In this document: positions 33,937-44,416 of the stretch, in pieces
Layout: every line of letters begins with the position of its first letter
How positions within the stretch are numbered: the first letter of the stretch is position 1
Origin: Basidiobolus meristosporus CBS 931.73
Lineage: Eukaryota; Basidiobolomycota; Basidiobolomycetes; Basidiobolales; Basidiobolaceae
Assembly (NCBI GenBank): GCA_002104905.1
Contig: MCFE01000070.1
Span: 62,001-126,000, forward strand
Reading direction: 5' to 3'
Length of the DNA stretch: 64,000 nt
Made by a program: the position numbers and the translations under genes
Notes under the pieces: generated by a model
The model's database searches: none
What the model was told of the DNA's origin: nothing
The model's input: only the letters and a program-made list of their open reading frames with translations

Positions 33937-34300
33937 ATAATCAGAACTATGGATCTGGTCATATTGTAGCAGTTAAGTGGATTTGTAGATACCTAAAAGG
34001 AACTGCTGATATCTGCTCAAGGTACACTTATGAAGATTCAAAAAAAGATCTTTTGAGATACTCCAATGCAGATTGGGGACAAAATTTAGAAGACAAAAGA
34101 TTCACCACATGATATGCCTATCATTACTGTTAAGGTGCAATTTACTGGAATTCCAGAAAGCAACCAACTGTAGAACTTTCTACCACAGAGGCAGAGTATA
34201 TGGCAAACTGTGAAGCTACAAAAGAAGCAATATGCTAAGAGGCTTTTCAAAAGATTCAGGCATATGTCAGAAAATCCTATTTCTTTATTTCAAGATAATT
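33937..34300 (+). pseudogene. Family-2 copia RNase H fragment
   Basis: The plus-strand sequence matches the RNase H region of the full-length family-2 element (NYGSDHIAAVKRIFRYLKGT, RYSDADWGQNLEDRRSTTGY, STTEAEYMA). Stops occur near 34111 and 34131. It probably continues the Pol fragment at 19618-20490 across CACTA copy 1, with about 500 bp of RT missing. It ends at an LTR-like scrap (AATCTCCAAGACTCTTACAACA, 34301-34322). Confidence 0.75.
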
Positions 34301-34505
34301 AATCTCCAAGACTCTTACAACACCTTTGTTGGCTATTATTTCTATTAAAGTGCCTTCTTCCTCCTTCTTATTGGTAATTGAGTTTCTTGATTATTCATCT
34401 AGGAGCCTACCATATGTGTAATTAAAGGTCAAATCTCCAGTTCCAGACTCTGGGCTGATGCACAGCCCTAAGCTTGTCTGTTAGGCTATTACAAAGGGTA
34501 ACTAT

Positions 34506-34854
34506 TGTTGTAAGAGTCTTGGAGATATTGGAAGTGATTGGGAGAACAAGTAGATTATGTGGTTATCACTCAATTACTTATTGAATATAAAAGTAGTATT
34601 TATACTTTTACCTAGTCTTGGCATAACAAACACAGAGAATAGATTAAGGAAGGTCCCAAGAATGTGTGTGCAAAGTTTGGGGCTGTTAGAACAACTTTGA
34701 GAATTTTCATGTTCTGGGTACCTGGTATTTTGGTGAAAATATTCTAAGAAAATCCCAACAAGGAATTTGGGCAGTATTCTCTAGGATTTGAAGGTAATGA
34801 TCTAAGTGACTAGGTTAGGTGAATATTTAGGTGGAAATACAAATTTTTACAACA
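34506..34854 (-). repeat. 3' LTR of full-length family-2 copia
   Basis: TGTTGTAAGAG...TTTTTACAACA in plus coordinates. On the minus strand the purine-rich GTGGGAG directly precedes it, serving as polypurine tract. The LTR contains AAAGTATAAATACTAC (TATA-like) and ATTCAATAAGTAATTG on the minus strand. Confidence 0.9.
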
Positions 34855-34865
34855 CTCCCACTCAG

Positions 34866-36386
34866 CTAAATGTTCATACTGACTAGTCCTAATTTTGACC
34901 TAGGATATACAAACTTGTCTCTAGCTAATGGTTTGGTAAATATGTCTGCAATCATTTCATCTGTAGGATAGTAAACTAAGCTAACCAAGTTATTCTCTAT
35001 AGCTTCACATATGAAATGATGTCTAATATCTATGTGCTTGGTTATAGCATGAAAAGTTGGATTTCTACCTAATTGTATACATCCTTGATTATCTTGAAAT
35101 AAAGTAATAGGCGTTTTTTGACATAGGCCTAAATCTGTAAAAAGCTTTCTTAACCACATTGCTTCTTTTGTAGCTTCACAGGCTGCCATATACTCTGCCT
35201 CTGTGGTGGAAAGTGCTACAGTTGGTTGCTTTCTTGAATTCCATGAAATTGCTCCTTTATAGTAAAGAAAGGTGTATCCTGTGGTGGATCTTCTGTCTTC
35301 TAAATTTTGTCCCCAATCAGCATCAGAGTATCTCAAAAGATCCTGTTCTGAATCCTTTTAAGTGTATCTTAAGCAGATATCAGCAGTTCCTTTTAGGTAT
35401 CTAAAAATCCGCTTAACTGCTGCAATATGATCAGATCCATAGTTCTGATTATGTTGGCTGACAACTCCCACTGAATATGAGATATCTGGACATGTTCCAA
35501 TCATGATATACATCAGACTGCCAACCATAGACTGATAAGGAAAGTCAGGGCTTTCAGATGGCACCAAGCTCTCTTGATTTAGTTGAGTTTTGACCAAGTT
35601 AAGGTTTGTTTCCATTGGGGTAGCTGCCGGTTTATAGTCTTCCATTTGGTACTTCTTTAGTATATCTTGAATATACTTGGATTGGCTTAGGGTGATAGTC
35701 TGGGTACTTCTGTCTATGGAGAACTTAATCCTTAAGTAGTAATTAAGGTCTCCTAGATTGGACATCTTGAACTCCTTAGATAGGCTGATTTAGTCTCTTC
35801 CAATGTTTCTAGGTTATTGGTGGCTATAATAAGATCATCCACATATAGAGCTAATAGAGCTGGATTTGCTCTATCTGGTTTATGGTATATACAATAGTCA
35901 GCATTACTCCTTTCAAAACTCAAAGATTCCAAATAAGAATCTATCTTGCAATTCCAGGCTCTTGGTGACTGTTTGAGACCATATAGTCACTTTTTAAGCT
36001 TGCAGACCAAATGGGGGTTATCTTGGTCAGCAAACCCATCAGGCTGGTCCATATACATGTCCTCATCAAGTTCTCTATTCAAAAATGCAGTTCTTACATC
36101 CATTTGATGAATAAAAAAACTTACATTTGGCTGCAATAGCCAATATTAATCTGATGGAATTAAACTTGGCTACCAGTGCAAAGGTCTCAGTATAGTCAAG
36201 TCCTTTTGTTGGAGAGTATCTTTTGGCTACAAGTCTTGCTTTGTATCTTTCAATTGATCCATCAGCCTTGTATTCTGTCTTGAAGACCCATCAGCATCCA
36301 ATTGATTTTTGGTTGATTGGTAATTTGATTAAGTCCCAAGTATGATTTTCCATCAGGGCCTGATATTCCTCAGTAATTGCAGATCT
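34866..36386 (-). pseudogene. Family-2 copia RT-RNase H, frameshifted
   Basis: Minus-strand pieces: RT N-terminal part near 36380-36090 with stops, CKLK..YGLKQSPRAWNCK-like near 36000-35950, a DDLIIA-like segment with ALLALYVDDLII at about 35870-35830, then 35765-35358 (FPYQSMVGSLMYIMIGTCPDI, ending at a stop) and 35336-34866 (RNase H: RYSDADWG, STTEAEYMAACEATKEA, TKHIDIRHHF). At least three breaks separate the pieces. The final frame ends 11 bases before the 3' LTR. Confidence 0.82.
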
Positions 36387-37667
36387 CTAAAACTTTGTCT
36401 GAGGGCTATTTAGGGCCTCTTTTACAGTCTGGGGCTCATCAATATGGACTGAATAGGCATAGGCTAAGTTTGTACCCTTGTTGATATAGTAATTTGGGCT
36501 ATTTCTTGTCCAATTGGATCTCTGGGCATTTGATACTTGAATGATCACTTCTGCAATATTCCTGGGTACTGATTCTGACTGAACCACGGTTGTAGAGTCC
36601 TCTGGAGTGAAAAAACTATCATTGTTTTGCTCTGATTCAATACTGACAATTGGTGGACTTGAAATCAAATTTTTGTCATCATCTGATGTCATTTTTTGTG
36701 AAAACTTTGAATTTTCATCAAACAACACATCCCTGGACTTGATCAGCTTCTTTGCTTTGGTATTGTAGAGTCTGTGTGCCTTACTCTCATTGCAGTGGCC
36801 CAAAAATATGTATTTTACACTTTTTGACTCAAATTCTGACTGATTTCCAGCCAGTTTTTTGGCATATACTGTGCACCCAAATATTCTTAGATGTTCTGCA
36901 CTTGGTCTGTATCCATACCATGCTTCAAATGGAGTAGAATCACAAAGTATTCTATTATAACTCTTATTTTTAAGGTATACAGCAGTGGCAACTGATTTTG
37001 CCCAAAAATCATAGGATAATTTTTGATCATGGATCATAGTTCTTGCCATATCAATTATTGATCTGTTAGCATGTTCTGCTACTCCATTTTGCTGTGGGGA
37101 GTATGGTACAGTAGTTGCTTGCTTTATCCCATAAATTTTGCAGAAGTGGTCAAAGAGTTTTGAGGTATATTCTCCACCATTGTCAGAGCATATTTTCTTG
37201 ATTTTTTCACCAGTTTCTCTCTCCACCATGGCTTTAAACTCCCTGAACTTAGACAGAGCTTCTTCCTTTCTCTCTATGAAGTAGACCCATGTGTATCTTG
37301 TATAATCATCAATAAAAGTGATTAAATACTTCATCCCACCTAAGGATATATTTTGCATAGGTCCACACAGATCTGAGTGAATTAGATCTAATTTTTTCTT
37401 AGTTTTGATTAACCCAGAGCTCTTGAACAGTTGTCTGGCTTGTTTCTCATATATGCAGGCTTCACAGTGCTCCAAATTAGCTGGGGGATCAATTTTCACT
37501 CCAGAAATTAGCTGATCTTTGATTATTTTACGCAAATAATCAAAATTGATGTGTCCAAATCTCCTATGCCAAAGCATTGGTGTTTCTTCATTTAAGTTAC
37601 TTACATTGGCTTCCAGACATAATGGAATATAAGTCAACTTGTATGGATTCTGATCTCTGATGCCCAA
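36387..37667 (-). pseudogene. Family-2 copia integrase region
   Basis: A 426-codon open stretch: GAG-pre-integrase zinc-binding motif (HRRFGHINF..CEACIYEKQ), the DDE integrase core (DLIHSDLCGPM, ICSDNGGEYTS, PYSPQQNGVAEHANR), and the variable linker up to the RT start. The catalytic Asp, Asp and Glu are all present. It is separated from gag-protease only by the TAA at 37686-37688, since the reading frame is continuous; another family-2 copy has CAA there. Confidence 0.85.
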
Positions 37668-37685
37668 AGCAATATGAGCACCATT

Positions 37686-38837
37686 TTAATCAGTGACCCT
37701 GCATCCAGAATTGTCAAAACTGAAACTGAGTCCTTCTGCTGTGGCCTTGCTTACAGAGAGTAGGTTCTTGGCTATTTCTGGTACATAGAGTACTTCTTTA
37801 AAGGTCGGTGTATGGCTTCCTTCACTGCTTCTAAGGTTTACTTGAATAGTTCCTTCTCCCACTGCATCAAGTGTTCTATTGTCACCCATGAAAACCTTCT
37901 TAATTGGAATTTCTTGATATTGGGTAAAAAGTTGTTTTTGGTGTGTAAAGTGTTGAGATGCTCCAGAGTCAATATACCACGTCTGAGAATCCTTGTTTGT
38001 GGTCATATTTAGTGCAGATATGAATAGTCTATCTTTAGTTGTTGCAGCATTTCCATATTCAGGCTTCTTTTGCTGATTATCTTTCTTTTTGAGACACCAG
38101 TCTGATGTGTGTCCTTTCCTTTTGCAGTAGTTACAAAACAGGCTGCTGTTGCCTTTGTAGGGTCTTGGGTACCTCCTTTGTTGGTTATCATTGCTTATTA
38201 AAGCATTTTCTTCTTCCTTCTTGTTAGCACTTGATTTTCTTAATTCTTCATCCAGGAGCCTTCCATATATGTAATTTAAGGTCAAATATTCAGTTCTTGA
38301 CTCTAGGGCTGATACAAGGCCCTGAAACTTGTCTGTCAGGCTATTCAGCATGGTAACAATCACATTCTCATCAGTAGTTGGTACACCCACAGATTCCATC
38401 TCATCTACCAGCAGGGTAATTCTGTTAATTAGATTTTTCATTTCTTCTCCTGGCAGCATCTTTGTAGTAAAGAATTTTTGTCTCAGATACATCTTCTTGG
38501 CAGCTGAGCATGACTGGTAGGTGTCTTCTAATGCTTTCCAGGCATTCTTTGCCATTTTTGCTCTTGAGCATTGAATTAGCAATTTGTCCTTGACATTAAG
38601 GCAAATGCAGCTAAAGGCACTTTGTTCTTTCTTCTGGTACTTTAAGGCTTCCTCTCCCACGTTTTTAGGAGGGCATTCTTCTCCCATGACAATATCCCAA
38701 AGGCCTCTTTCTTGTAGCAGCATGTTCATCTTCACCTTCCACACTTGGTAGTTAGATTCATCCAACTTTTCAGCAGAGGGAAAAATTCCAGTAATAGCAG
38801 TAGTAGACATTGCCAAGAGTGACAGCTTGGGGCTCAT
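37686..38837 (-). pseudogene. Family-2 copia Gag-protease
   Basis: A 383-residue frame with Gag (WKVKMNMLLQERGLWDI, AWKALEDTYQSC, MLNSLTDKFQGLVSALES, YIYGRLLDEELRKS), a CX2CX4HX4C zinc knuckle (CNYCKRKGHTSDWC), and protease (WYIDSGASQHFTH) before the TAA at 37686-37688. The ATG at 38835-38837 lies inside the primer-binding site. A second Met codon (MSTTAITG) 10 codons later is an alternative start and aligns better with family 1. Confidence 0.85.
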
Positions 38838-38841
38838 AACC
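38829..38841 (-). promoter_or_regulatory. Primer-binding site with embedded Gag ATG
   Basis: On the minus strand GGTTATGAGCCCC follows the 5' LTR directly, identical to the family-1 site. Because the primer is the anticodon arm of initiator tRNA-Met, the site necessarily contains ATG. In this element that ATG opens the Gag frame. In family 1 the same ATG gives only a nine-codon ORF (MSPDCLNLF). Confidence 0.8.
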
Positions 38842-39190
38842 TGTTGTAAGAGTCTTGGAGATATTGGAAGTGATTGGGAGAACTAGTAGATTATGTGGTT
38901 ATCACTTAATGATTTATTGAATGTAAAAGTAGTATTTATACTTTTACCTGGTCTTGGCATATCAAACACAGAGAATAGATTAAGGAAGGTCCCAAGAATG
39001 TGTGTGCAAAGTTTTGGGCTGTTTGAACAACTTTGAGAATTTTCATGTTCTGGGTACCTGGTATTTTGGTGAAAATATTCTAAGTAAATCCCGACAAGGA
39101 ATTTGGTCAGTATTCTCTAGGATTTGAAGGTAATGATCTAAGTGACTAAGTTAGGTGAATATTTAGGTGGAAATACAAGCTTTTACAACA
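38842..39190 (-). repeat. 5' LTR of full-length family-2 copia
   Basis: A 349-bp LTR, TGTTGTAAGAG...GCTTTTACAACA in plus coordinates, followed by the target duplication ACTAT at 39191-39195. Confidence 0.92.
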
Positions 39191-39675
39191 ACTATCACAT
39201 GTTCATTGCTAATTTGTACACCTACCAATACCATCTTATCAACAAACTGTGTGTTTTGTTGAATTTGATTTTTTATTTCAATTCCTGACAGCATCTTTGT
39301 AGTAAAGGATTTTTGCCTAAGATACATTTTCTTAGTAGCTGAGCAATTCTGGTAGGTGTCTTCTAGTGGTTACCAGGCATTCTTAGCTGCTTATGCTCTT
39401 GATCATTGAATTAGCAATTTGTCTTTAAAATTGAGGCATATGCAGCTCAAGGCACTTGTTTCTTACTTCATTTACTTCAAGGCTTCTTCTCCTATACCTT
39501 TGGAGGATGTCCTCCCCTCATAAAAATGTCCCAAAGGACTCTTTGCTGCCGCAGCATCTTCATTTTTACCTTCCAGACTTGGCAGTTAGAGTTATCCAAC
39601 CTTTCAGCAGAAGGAAAAATTTCACTTGTAGCAGTTGTAGACATTGTTGCTAGTGAGAGCTTGAGGCTCATAACT
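39191..39675 (-). pseudogene. Gag N-terminal part of the hosting family-2 remnant
   Basis: Minus-strand sequence from about 39660 downwards matches the family-2 Gag start (LSLATMSTTATSEIFPSAERLDNSN, WKVKMKMLRQQRVLWDI) with frameshifts after about 55 codons. It continues to 39191, where the full-length element interrupts it. Confidence 0.75.
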
Positions 39676-40023
39676 TGTTGTAAGAGTTTTGGAGATATTG
39701 GAAGTGATTGGGCAAACAAATGGATTATGTGGCTTTCACTTAATGATTTATTGAATGTAGAAGCAGTATTTGTATAATTACATGCTCTTGGCAAAAAAAA
39801 CTTGCTGAATACATTTAGGAAGGCTCCAGGAGCATGTGTACAAAGTTAGGGGCTTTTTGGGCAACCATGAGAAATTTCATGTTATGGGTACCTGATGTGA
39901 TGGTGAGAATGTTATAGGTAGATCCCAACAAGGAACTTACTCAGAGTACTTAAATATTTGCAGGTAATGATGAAAGTGACTAAGCTAGGTGAATACTCAG
40001 ATGGAGTTACAATCTTTACAACA
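39676..40023 (-). repeat. Family-2 LTR of the hosting remnant
   Basis: A 348-bp LTR, TGTTGTAAGAGTTTTGG...ATCTTTACAACA, clearly more diverged from the full-length copy's LTRs than those are from each other. Confidence 0.85.
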
Positions 40024-40297
40024 TTATTGAATGAAAAGTGGTACTTAAACTTTTACATGGTCTTGGCAAAGCAAGCATATGAATATGTTGAGGAAGGTCC
40101 CAAGAGCATGTGTGCAAGGTGTGGGGCTGTTTAGACAACCTATCAAATTCTCATGTTATTGGTATCTGATATTTTGGTGAAATTATTCCAAGTTTATCCC
40201 AACAAGAAATTCTGTCAGAACTCTCTAAGATTTGTGGGAGATAAGCCAAGTGACTAAGGTATGTTAATGTTTAGTTGAAATTACAAGATTTACAACA
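40024..40297 (-). repeat. Truncated family-2 LTR
   Basis: Begins TTATTGAATG, which corresponds to about base 65 of the LTR, and ends GATTTACAACA. It directly abuts the LTR at 39676-40023, so the hosting remnant seems to have inserted into an even older LTR. Confidence 0.75.
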
Positions 40298-40504
40298 GAC
40301 ATCACATGGGAAAATGTCCAAAGCAAAACCATACAAAAAGTTTGGCCAAGAAAAAAGAATGCTCTGAAACTAGGGCCCAAGTGAGTACATATCAATATTT
40401 AGTTGCAAGTAGGAAATTCACATTTACAACCACCAGGAACCACAGCACACCTGAAACCAGTTTTGGGAGAACTTGGTGACCCCCCACAGATGTTAAATGA
40501 TAGT

Positions 40505-40605
40505 ATAAATACAGCTTTTGTTTCCAATAAATCAGTAAGTGAGAACTACATAATCTACTTGTTCCCCATATCACTTGCAATATTTCCATAATCTTCCTAA
40601 CAAAA
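40505..40605 (+). repeat. Family-2 LTR scrap, plus orientation
   Basis: TATAAATACAGC...CCAATAAATCAGTAAGTGAGAACTACATAATCTACTTG resembles the R-U5 part of the family-2 LTR. It is the last transposon-derived sequence I can recognise before the host genes. Confidence 0.6.
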
Positions 40606-41077
40606 ATGGGCCTGAGACCCAGTTTGCAAGATACTGACTTCATCTGCCAATCAAGGATGTCCTGAAAATGCTTGAAATTTCCAGACCATCCCCCCTAAAC
40701 AACCCCAAGTGGTGTAGATTACCTTTGATGATCCTTACACCACCCAAAAATCAATCAGTCACACAGAGGATGCCAGCAGTATATAAGCATAACACCAATC
40801 TGTTCAGGAAGCTATTGAGCGAATGCGCATTGGCATGAACAGTTCAGGAGCATAACTTGTTACAATAGATCCCTCAGCCAAATAGTTAGTGGTGCAATAC
40901 CAGAAGCGGAGCCAGGTCCAGCAAGTACAATTCCCCAGGAACCTCTGAGATTGGAATGGCAAGGAGCAACCACGAATCGAAGTGTTTGAAATCTTTACAT
41001 GGCCCCCCCCCACATGGGTGCAGCTTTATTAATCAATTATAGGAAGATGTTCTAGCGGGAATTACTTCATTTGGCAG
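40606..41077. other. Boundary between transposon nest and host genes
   Basis: No gene or clear repeat is seen. The stretch holds the presumed 3' untranslated region of the La gene at its right end. Confidence 0.5.
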
Positions 41078-42395
41078 TTAATTTTCGGTTTTGGCGGTTT
41101 TGGCTTCGGTGGCGGCCTCTGGCTCTTCCTCAGCCTTTCTCTTGGCGCCATTTCTATTTTCATAGAACTTCTTAGCCTCCTCATCTACACGGAGAAAGAG
41201 TGATTAGATATGTTTCGAAGGAAAGAACTCGTGTGTGAGGGGGGAGGGGGAGATGCTTTACCGTCCAAGACTCTGAGCTCTGGCTTGACACCGTCGAGGA
41301 GAAGCTCGGCATCCTCCTTAAGCTTCTCAACGATATCCTCGGCAAGGGACTCCTTGAATTGAGCGTATCCTTCGTTGTCTCCCTTTTGGTATTTGACGAA
41401 GGCGACAGTTCCGGCTACGCCAAGGCGGGCCTTGATGTCTTGCCAGGTGGTGTTAGGGCCGACACCCTTGAAGTGAAGCATGCAGCGTTGGGGGAGTTCG
41501 CGAGCATTTCTCTTGGAATTGGCTTTCTTGCTCTTGTCCTTCTTGTTACCGTGCTCCTTCTCCTTCATAGCATGATAGGCATCTCTAAAGTAGGAAAACG
41601 CGTGAGACTATGCAATACCACCCATGCACCGGTGAACCTTACGAACCTTCTCATAACGATAAGATCGGCATCCTTGAACTTCAAGCTCTTGGCAACCAAC
41701 TCGTCAGCTTCCTCGGAGGTGGCGAATTCCACGAACACGGAACCCTTGAGGATAAGGTTAGCGGGGTAAGGTCAATACGAAAGCATGAAATTCTAGATAC
41801 CTTGAAGTTGTTTCCGGGTCTGGCTCTTCTCATACGAACACTCAACACCTTACCGTGCTCCTCAAAGAACTTCTCCAACTCTTCTTGAAGCTCGGGGTAT
41901 TCCTCGGGGAAACCTTTCTAGAAATTGGGGAGGGCGAAGCATTAGGACTGGGAAGGGACGAGGCAAGACTCTGGAGAGAGCAGGCGGGAATCACTACATA
42001 CAACATAGACAAAGCGCTTGGAGTCCTCGGCCAAGTTCGACAAAGGCTTGGTTCTTCTGACCATAGCACCCTCCTCGTTCACCTCGAGTAATTCAGGGGA
42101 TTCTCTAAGGGCCTCGACAATCAAGTCCTTATCGGTGAATTGGCGCATACGTTTGAACGAGGCGATGGTGGCAATGGAGACCCCTTTGGTTGGAAAGAAA
42201 AAAGTCAAGGAGAACATGGCAGATCAAGGGGGAACACGCAATTCACCAAACTGGCGGGGGGAGGGGGATAGGCAAAAGGATACAACCATCGTTGCTGTTG
42301 GCCAAACCGCTCAGGAACTTGTCCTTGGGGAGATTCGAGTCGCTGAAGTAGAATTCAACCTGTTTGAGAATCTTGGATTTGAGTTCGGTAGTCAT
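41078..42395 (-). CDS. La-type RNA-binding protein (La/Lhp1/Sla1)
   Basis: Six exons: 42287-42395, 42002-42183, 41801-41917, 41647-41744, 41262-41584, 41078-41184, giving 311 residues. All five introns have GT...AG ends and the phases close exactly. Residues 1-95 form the La motif ([35 protein letters not shown]). RRM1 follows ([23 protein letters not shown]...[13 protein letters not shown], about 92-180). A C-terminal xRRM-like domain contains [22 protein letters not shown] (about 220-300). The tail is Lys/Glu/Ala-rich with GAKRKAEEE, a possible nuclear signal. La proteins bind the 3' oligo(U) of new RNA polymerase III transcripts in the nucleus and protect them. Yeast Lhp1 (275) and fission yeast Sla1 (298) are similar in length. 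It is transcribed divergently from the Mpo1-like gene. Confidence 0.95.
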
Positions 42396-42757
42396 GGTCG
42401 ACGGGTGGGGGTGTGTTCTGCGCAGCCTCGTTGCCTCTAATACCTGGAAAATTTTCGACGGTTTTTTTTACGACGTCGAAAAAAAAGTGACCGCTCCTTG
42501 AGCGGGTGGATGTGGATGTGGGTGGCGGGTATTCCGGAATCATTGGGTTCGGTATTCGGTGGACGTGATGCCACTTCACACGAGTGGGCTGTGTAATGAC
42601 TGGTTTCATGCATACTGGTGCGATTTGTCCAGGTGGATTCAAATTGGTAATCAGCTATTCATTGGAAGGGGGATATAAGCAACCCTGGTGACGCTAGACC
42701 TTCCCGTTCCCCACATCGCAGCCTAACAACCACTAACATCACTTGGCCCCACGTACC
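42396..42757. promoter_or_regulatory. Divergent promoter region of La and Mpo1-like genes
   Basis: The 362 bp between the two start codons must hold both promoters and 5' leaders. Just upstream of the Mpo1-like gene there is GGGGGATATAAGCAACC (about 42667-42683), a TATA-like site 75-80 bp before its ATG. Confidence 0.5.
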
Positions 42758-43446
42758 ATGAGCTTCTTCAACTTCGAGAGTCAGTTCACCTTTTACGGCC
42801 AATATCATTCGAACAAGGTCAACGTGATATGCCATGTTGTCTGCGTCCCGCTCATTTACTGGTCGGCCCTGGTGCTTTCCATGAACGTCGGCTTGTTAAC
42901 AACCACCGAGGTCTTCGGGAATGTGTATTTACCTGCGGTCGTCTCCCTGGCATACAGCCTGTTCTACATCTATTTGGAACCTGTCGCTGGCGTAAGTAGT
43001 CCACTCCTTTCCTCTACTGGTTTCTGGCTAACTCCCTCGAGGCCGTTTAGCTGATGTACACACCCATCCTCGGAGGAATCGCCTATCACGCCACCAACTT
43101 CTATCAGACTTCGCCACAGGCCAACAATATCGCCATAGCCATCCATATCTTCGCATGGATCTGTCAATTCTACACCCACGCCTTCCATGAGAAACGAGCC
43201 CCTGCTTTATTAGATAATATTGCTCAAGGTAACGAATGATATCGGGTGGGAAGCCCATGCTCGAACAGCCACTAATCCATCCTCGACACAGCCCTGCTAT
43301 TCGCGCCGTTCTTCGTCTTCTTCGAGATCATCTTCCAACTGGGATACCGCCCAAGCTTCAAGCGTCGCCTTCAGAACAACATCGGGAAGGCGATCACCAT
43401 CTACCGCCGTCAACTGAAAAACCAGGGCAAAAAGGCCCGCTCCTGA
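42758..43446 (+). CDS. Mpo1-like dioxygenase (DUF962/YGL010W family)
   Basis: Three exons (42758-42991, 43051-43228, 43292-43446) give 188 residues; yeast Mpo1 has 174. I use the ATG at 42758 (MSFFNFESQF); the upstream in-frame TTG is not a likely start. Family signatures are visible: FYGQYHSNKVNVICHVVCVPLIYW near residues 12-35 with conserved His, ICQFYTHAFHEKRAPALLDN near 115-133, then ALLFAPFFVFFEIIFQLGY. Four or five membrane segments are predicted by eye. In yeast, Mpo1 is an endoplasmic-reticulum Fe(II)-dependent dioxygenase that shortens 2-hydroxy fatty acids derived from phytosphingosine. By homology this protein probably does the same. Its substrate has not been tested. Confidence 0.9.
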
Positions 43447-43482
43447 ATGTCTATGATGTAATAAATGCAATGATCAACTGTA

Positions 43483-44416
43483 CTAGAGAGAATGCTTATG
43501 ACACTTCACGTCGGTTAGGTCTTGGGAGGGGAAACTCATGGCTGTCAAGCGATCTCCCTTGTAACAGCCAGTGTCCAATCCTTTGGAATATTTTCTGATC
43601 TTTAAACCTCGGGCTGCTGCATGTCCGTAGACAACGGTGATTGGATGGTCAGATTTCTCCTGAGCCCTTTCCCACACCTTGGACCATGAGGTGCCAGATG
43701 AGGTTCGTCTGGTTGGATCCCCATTATCAAGGATGTTTCTGATATTCATGACCACATACTCATCCTGAGCCTCGATCGATCTTGCCGGATCCATACCTCC
43801 ATGGACTACAAGAAGATCATACTGAGGAATGGATAGAATGACTGGACAGCTCTCCAAATAATCCAGCAACTCCTCTGGCAAGGTACTGTCAAAGGGGTGG
43901 GTTAGTGACTCGGCTTTAATTCGCTGGGAAAAGCAAACCGGCATACCTGGCAAGCTCCTGGTGCTCCCCAAGAGAGAGTCCCTTCGGTAGATTCTTCTTG
44001 TCGATATTCTCTTCGCCTACCAAGCGAATATACTGTCTCCAACGTAAGACCTCGTCATCATGGTTCCCACGCACGCACAGGGCGTTTAGTTCTTTCGCTC
44101 TTCTTAATACTCCGTGGGTATCTGGCCCTTTGGCCACCAAATCCCCAGCAAAGATGACCTTGTCCGTTTCGCCGAGGTCAAGTTTCTCAATGAGACGGTC
44201 CAGGCTTTCTATGCACCCGTGAACATCCCCTATCACGACAAACCTTTGGTTTTGATCATTCACGGTTAGGACTTGGACCTGCGCGGCACCTGAAGAGGAG
44301 TAAGGGAACTCGGTGTTGGTGACGGTGAGCGCTCGTTTCGAAGAGTACAGAGTAAACAGCGCCGCCAGAAAGAAAAAGGCGGCCATAAAGCAACGAAGGG
44401 AGGGACCTCTCAACAT
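43483..44416 (-). CDS. Ppn2-like calcineurin-type metallophosphatase
   Basis: Two exons (43947-44416 and 43483-43885) give 290 residues. Residues 8-27 form a hydrophobic signal anchor. The catalytic motifs of the PPP/metallophosphatase fold follow in order: GDVHGC (about residue 65), GDLVAKGPD (about 93), GNHDDE (about 118), LLVVHGGMDP (near 200) and YGHAAARG (near 257). These bind the two active-site metals. The layout, single N-terminal membrane anchor plus a compact PPP domain, resembles the yeast vacuolar endopolyphosphatase Ppn2, whose job is to cut inorganic polyphosphate. A dinucleotide-polyphosphate hydrolase is an alternative. It lies tail-to-tail with the Mpo1-like gene, only 36 bp apart. 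Confidence 0.85.

Larger units (their letters stand above)
34506..39190 (-). mobile_element. Full-length family-2 copia retrotransposon
   Basis: A 4,685-bp element with two 349-bp LTRs (34506-34854 and 38842-39190) and a perfect 5-bp target duplication ACTAT (34501-34505 and 39191-39195). The LTRs differ at about 15 positions by my hand count (about 4%), so it is older than the family-1 copy at 5768. Gag-protease is open for 383 codons and integrase for 426, but RT is frameshifted. It shares the primer-binding site with family 1 but has distinct LTRs and proteins. Confidence 0.92.
34324..40023 (-). mobile_element. Family-2 copia remnant hosting the full-length copy
   Basis: Gag sequence on the minus strand appears on both sides of the full-length element: 34324-34505 (zinc-knuckle side) and 39191-39675 (N-terminal side), followed by the 5' LTR at 39676-40023. 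The two gag parts join at ACTAT, the target duplication of the inner copy. Pol and the 3' LTR are missing. The primer-binding site next to the LTR is changed (AGTTATGAGCCTC), consistent with an older copy. Confidence 0.75.

Noticed and set aside
42743-42757. Upstream TTG start for the Mpo1-like gene
   Set aside because: Non-ATG start five codons upstream of a good ATG at the family's usual N-terminus (MSFFNFESQ).
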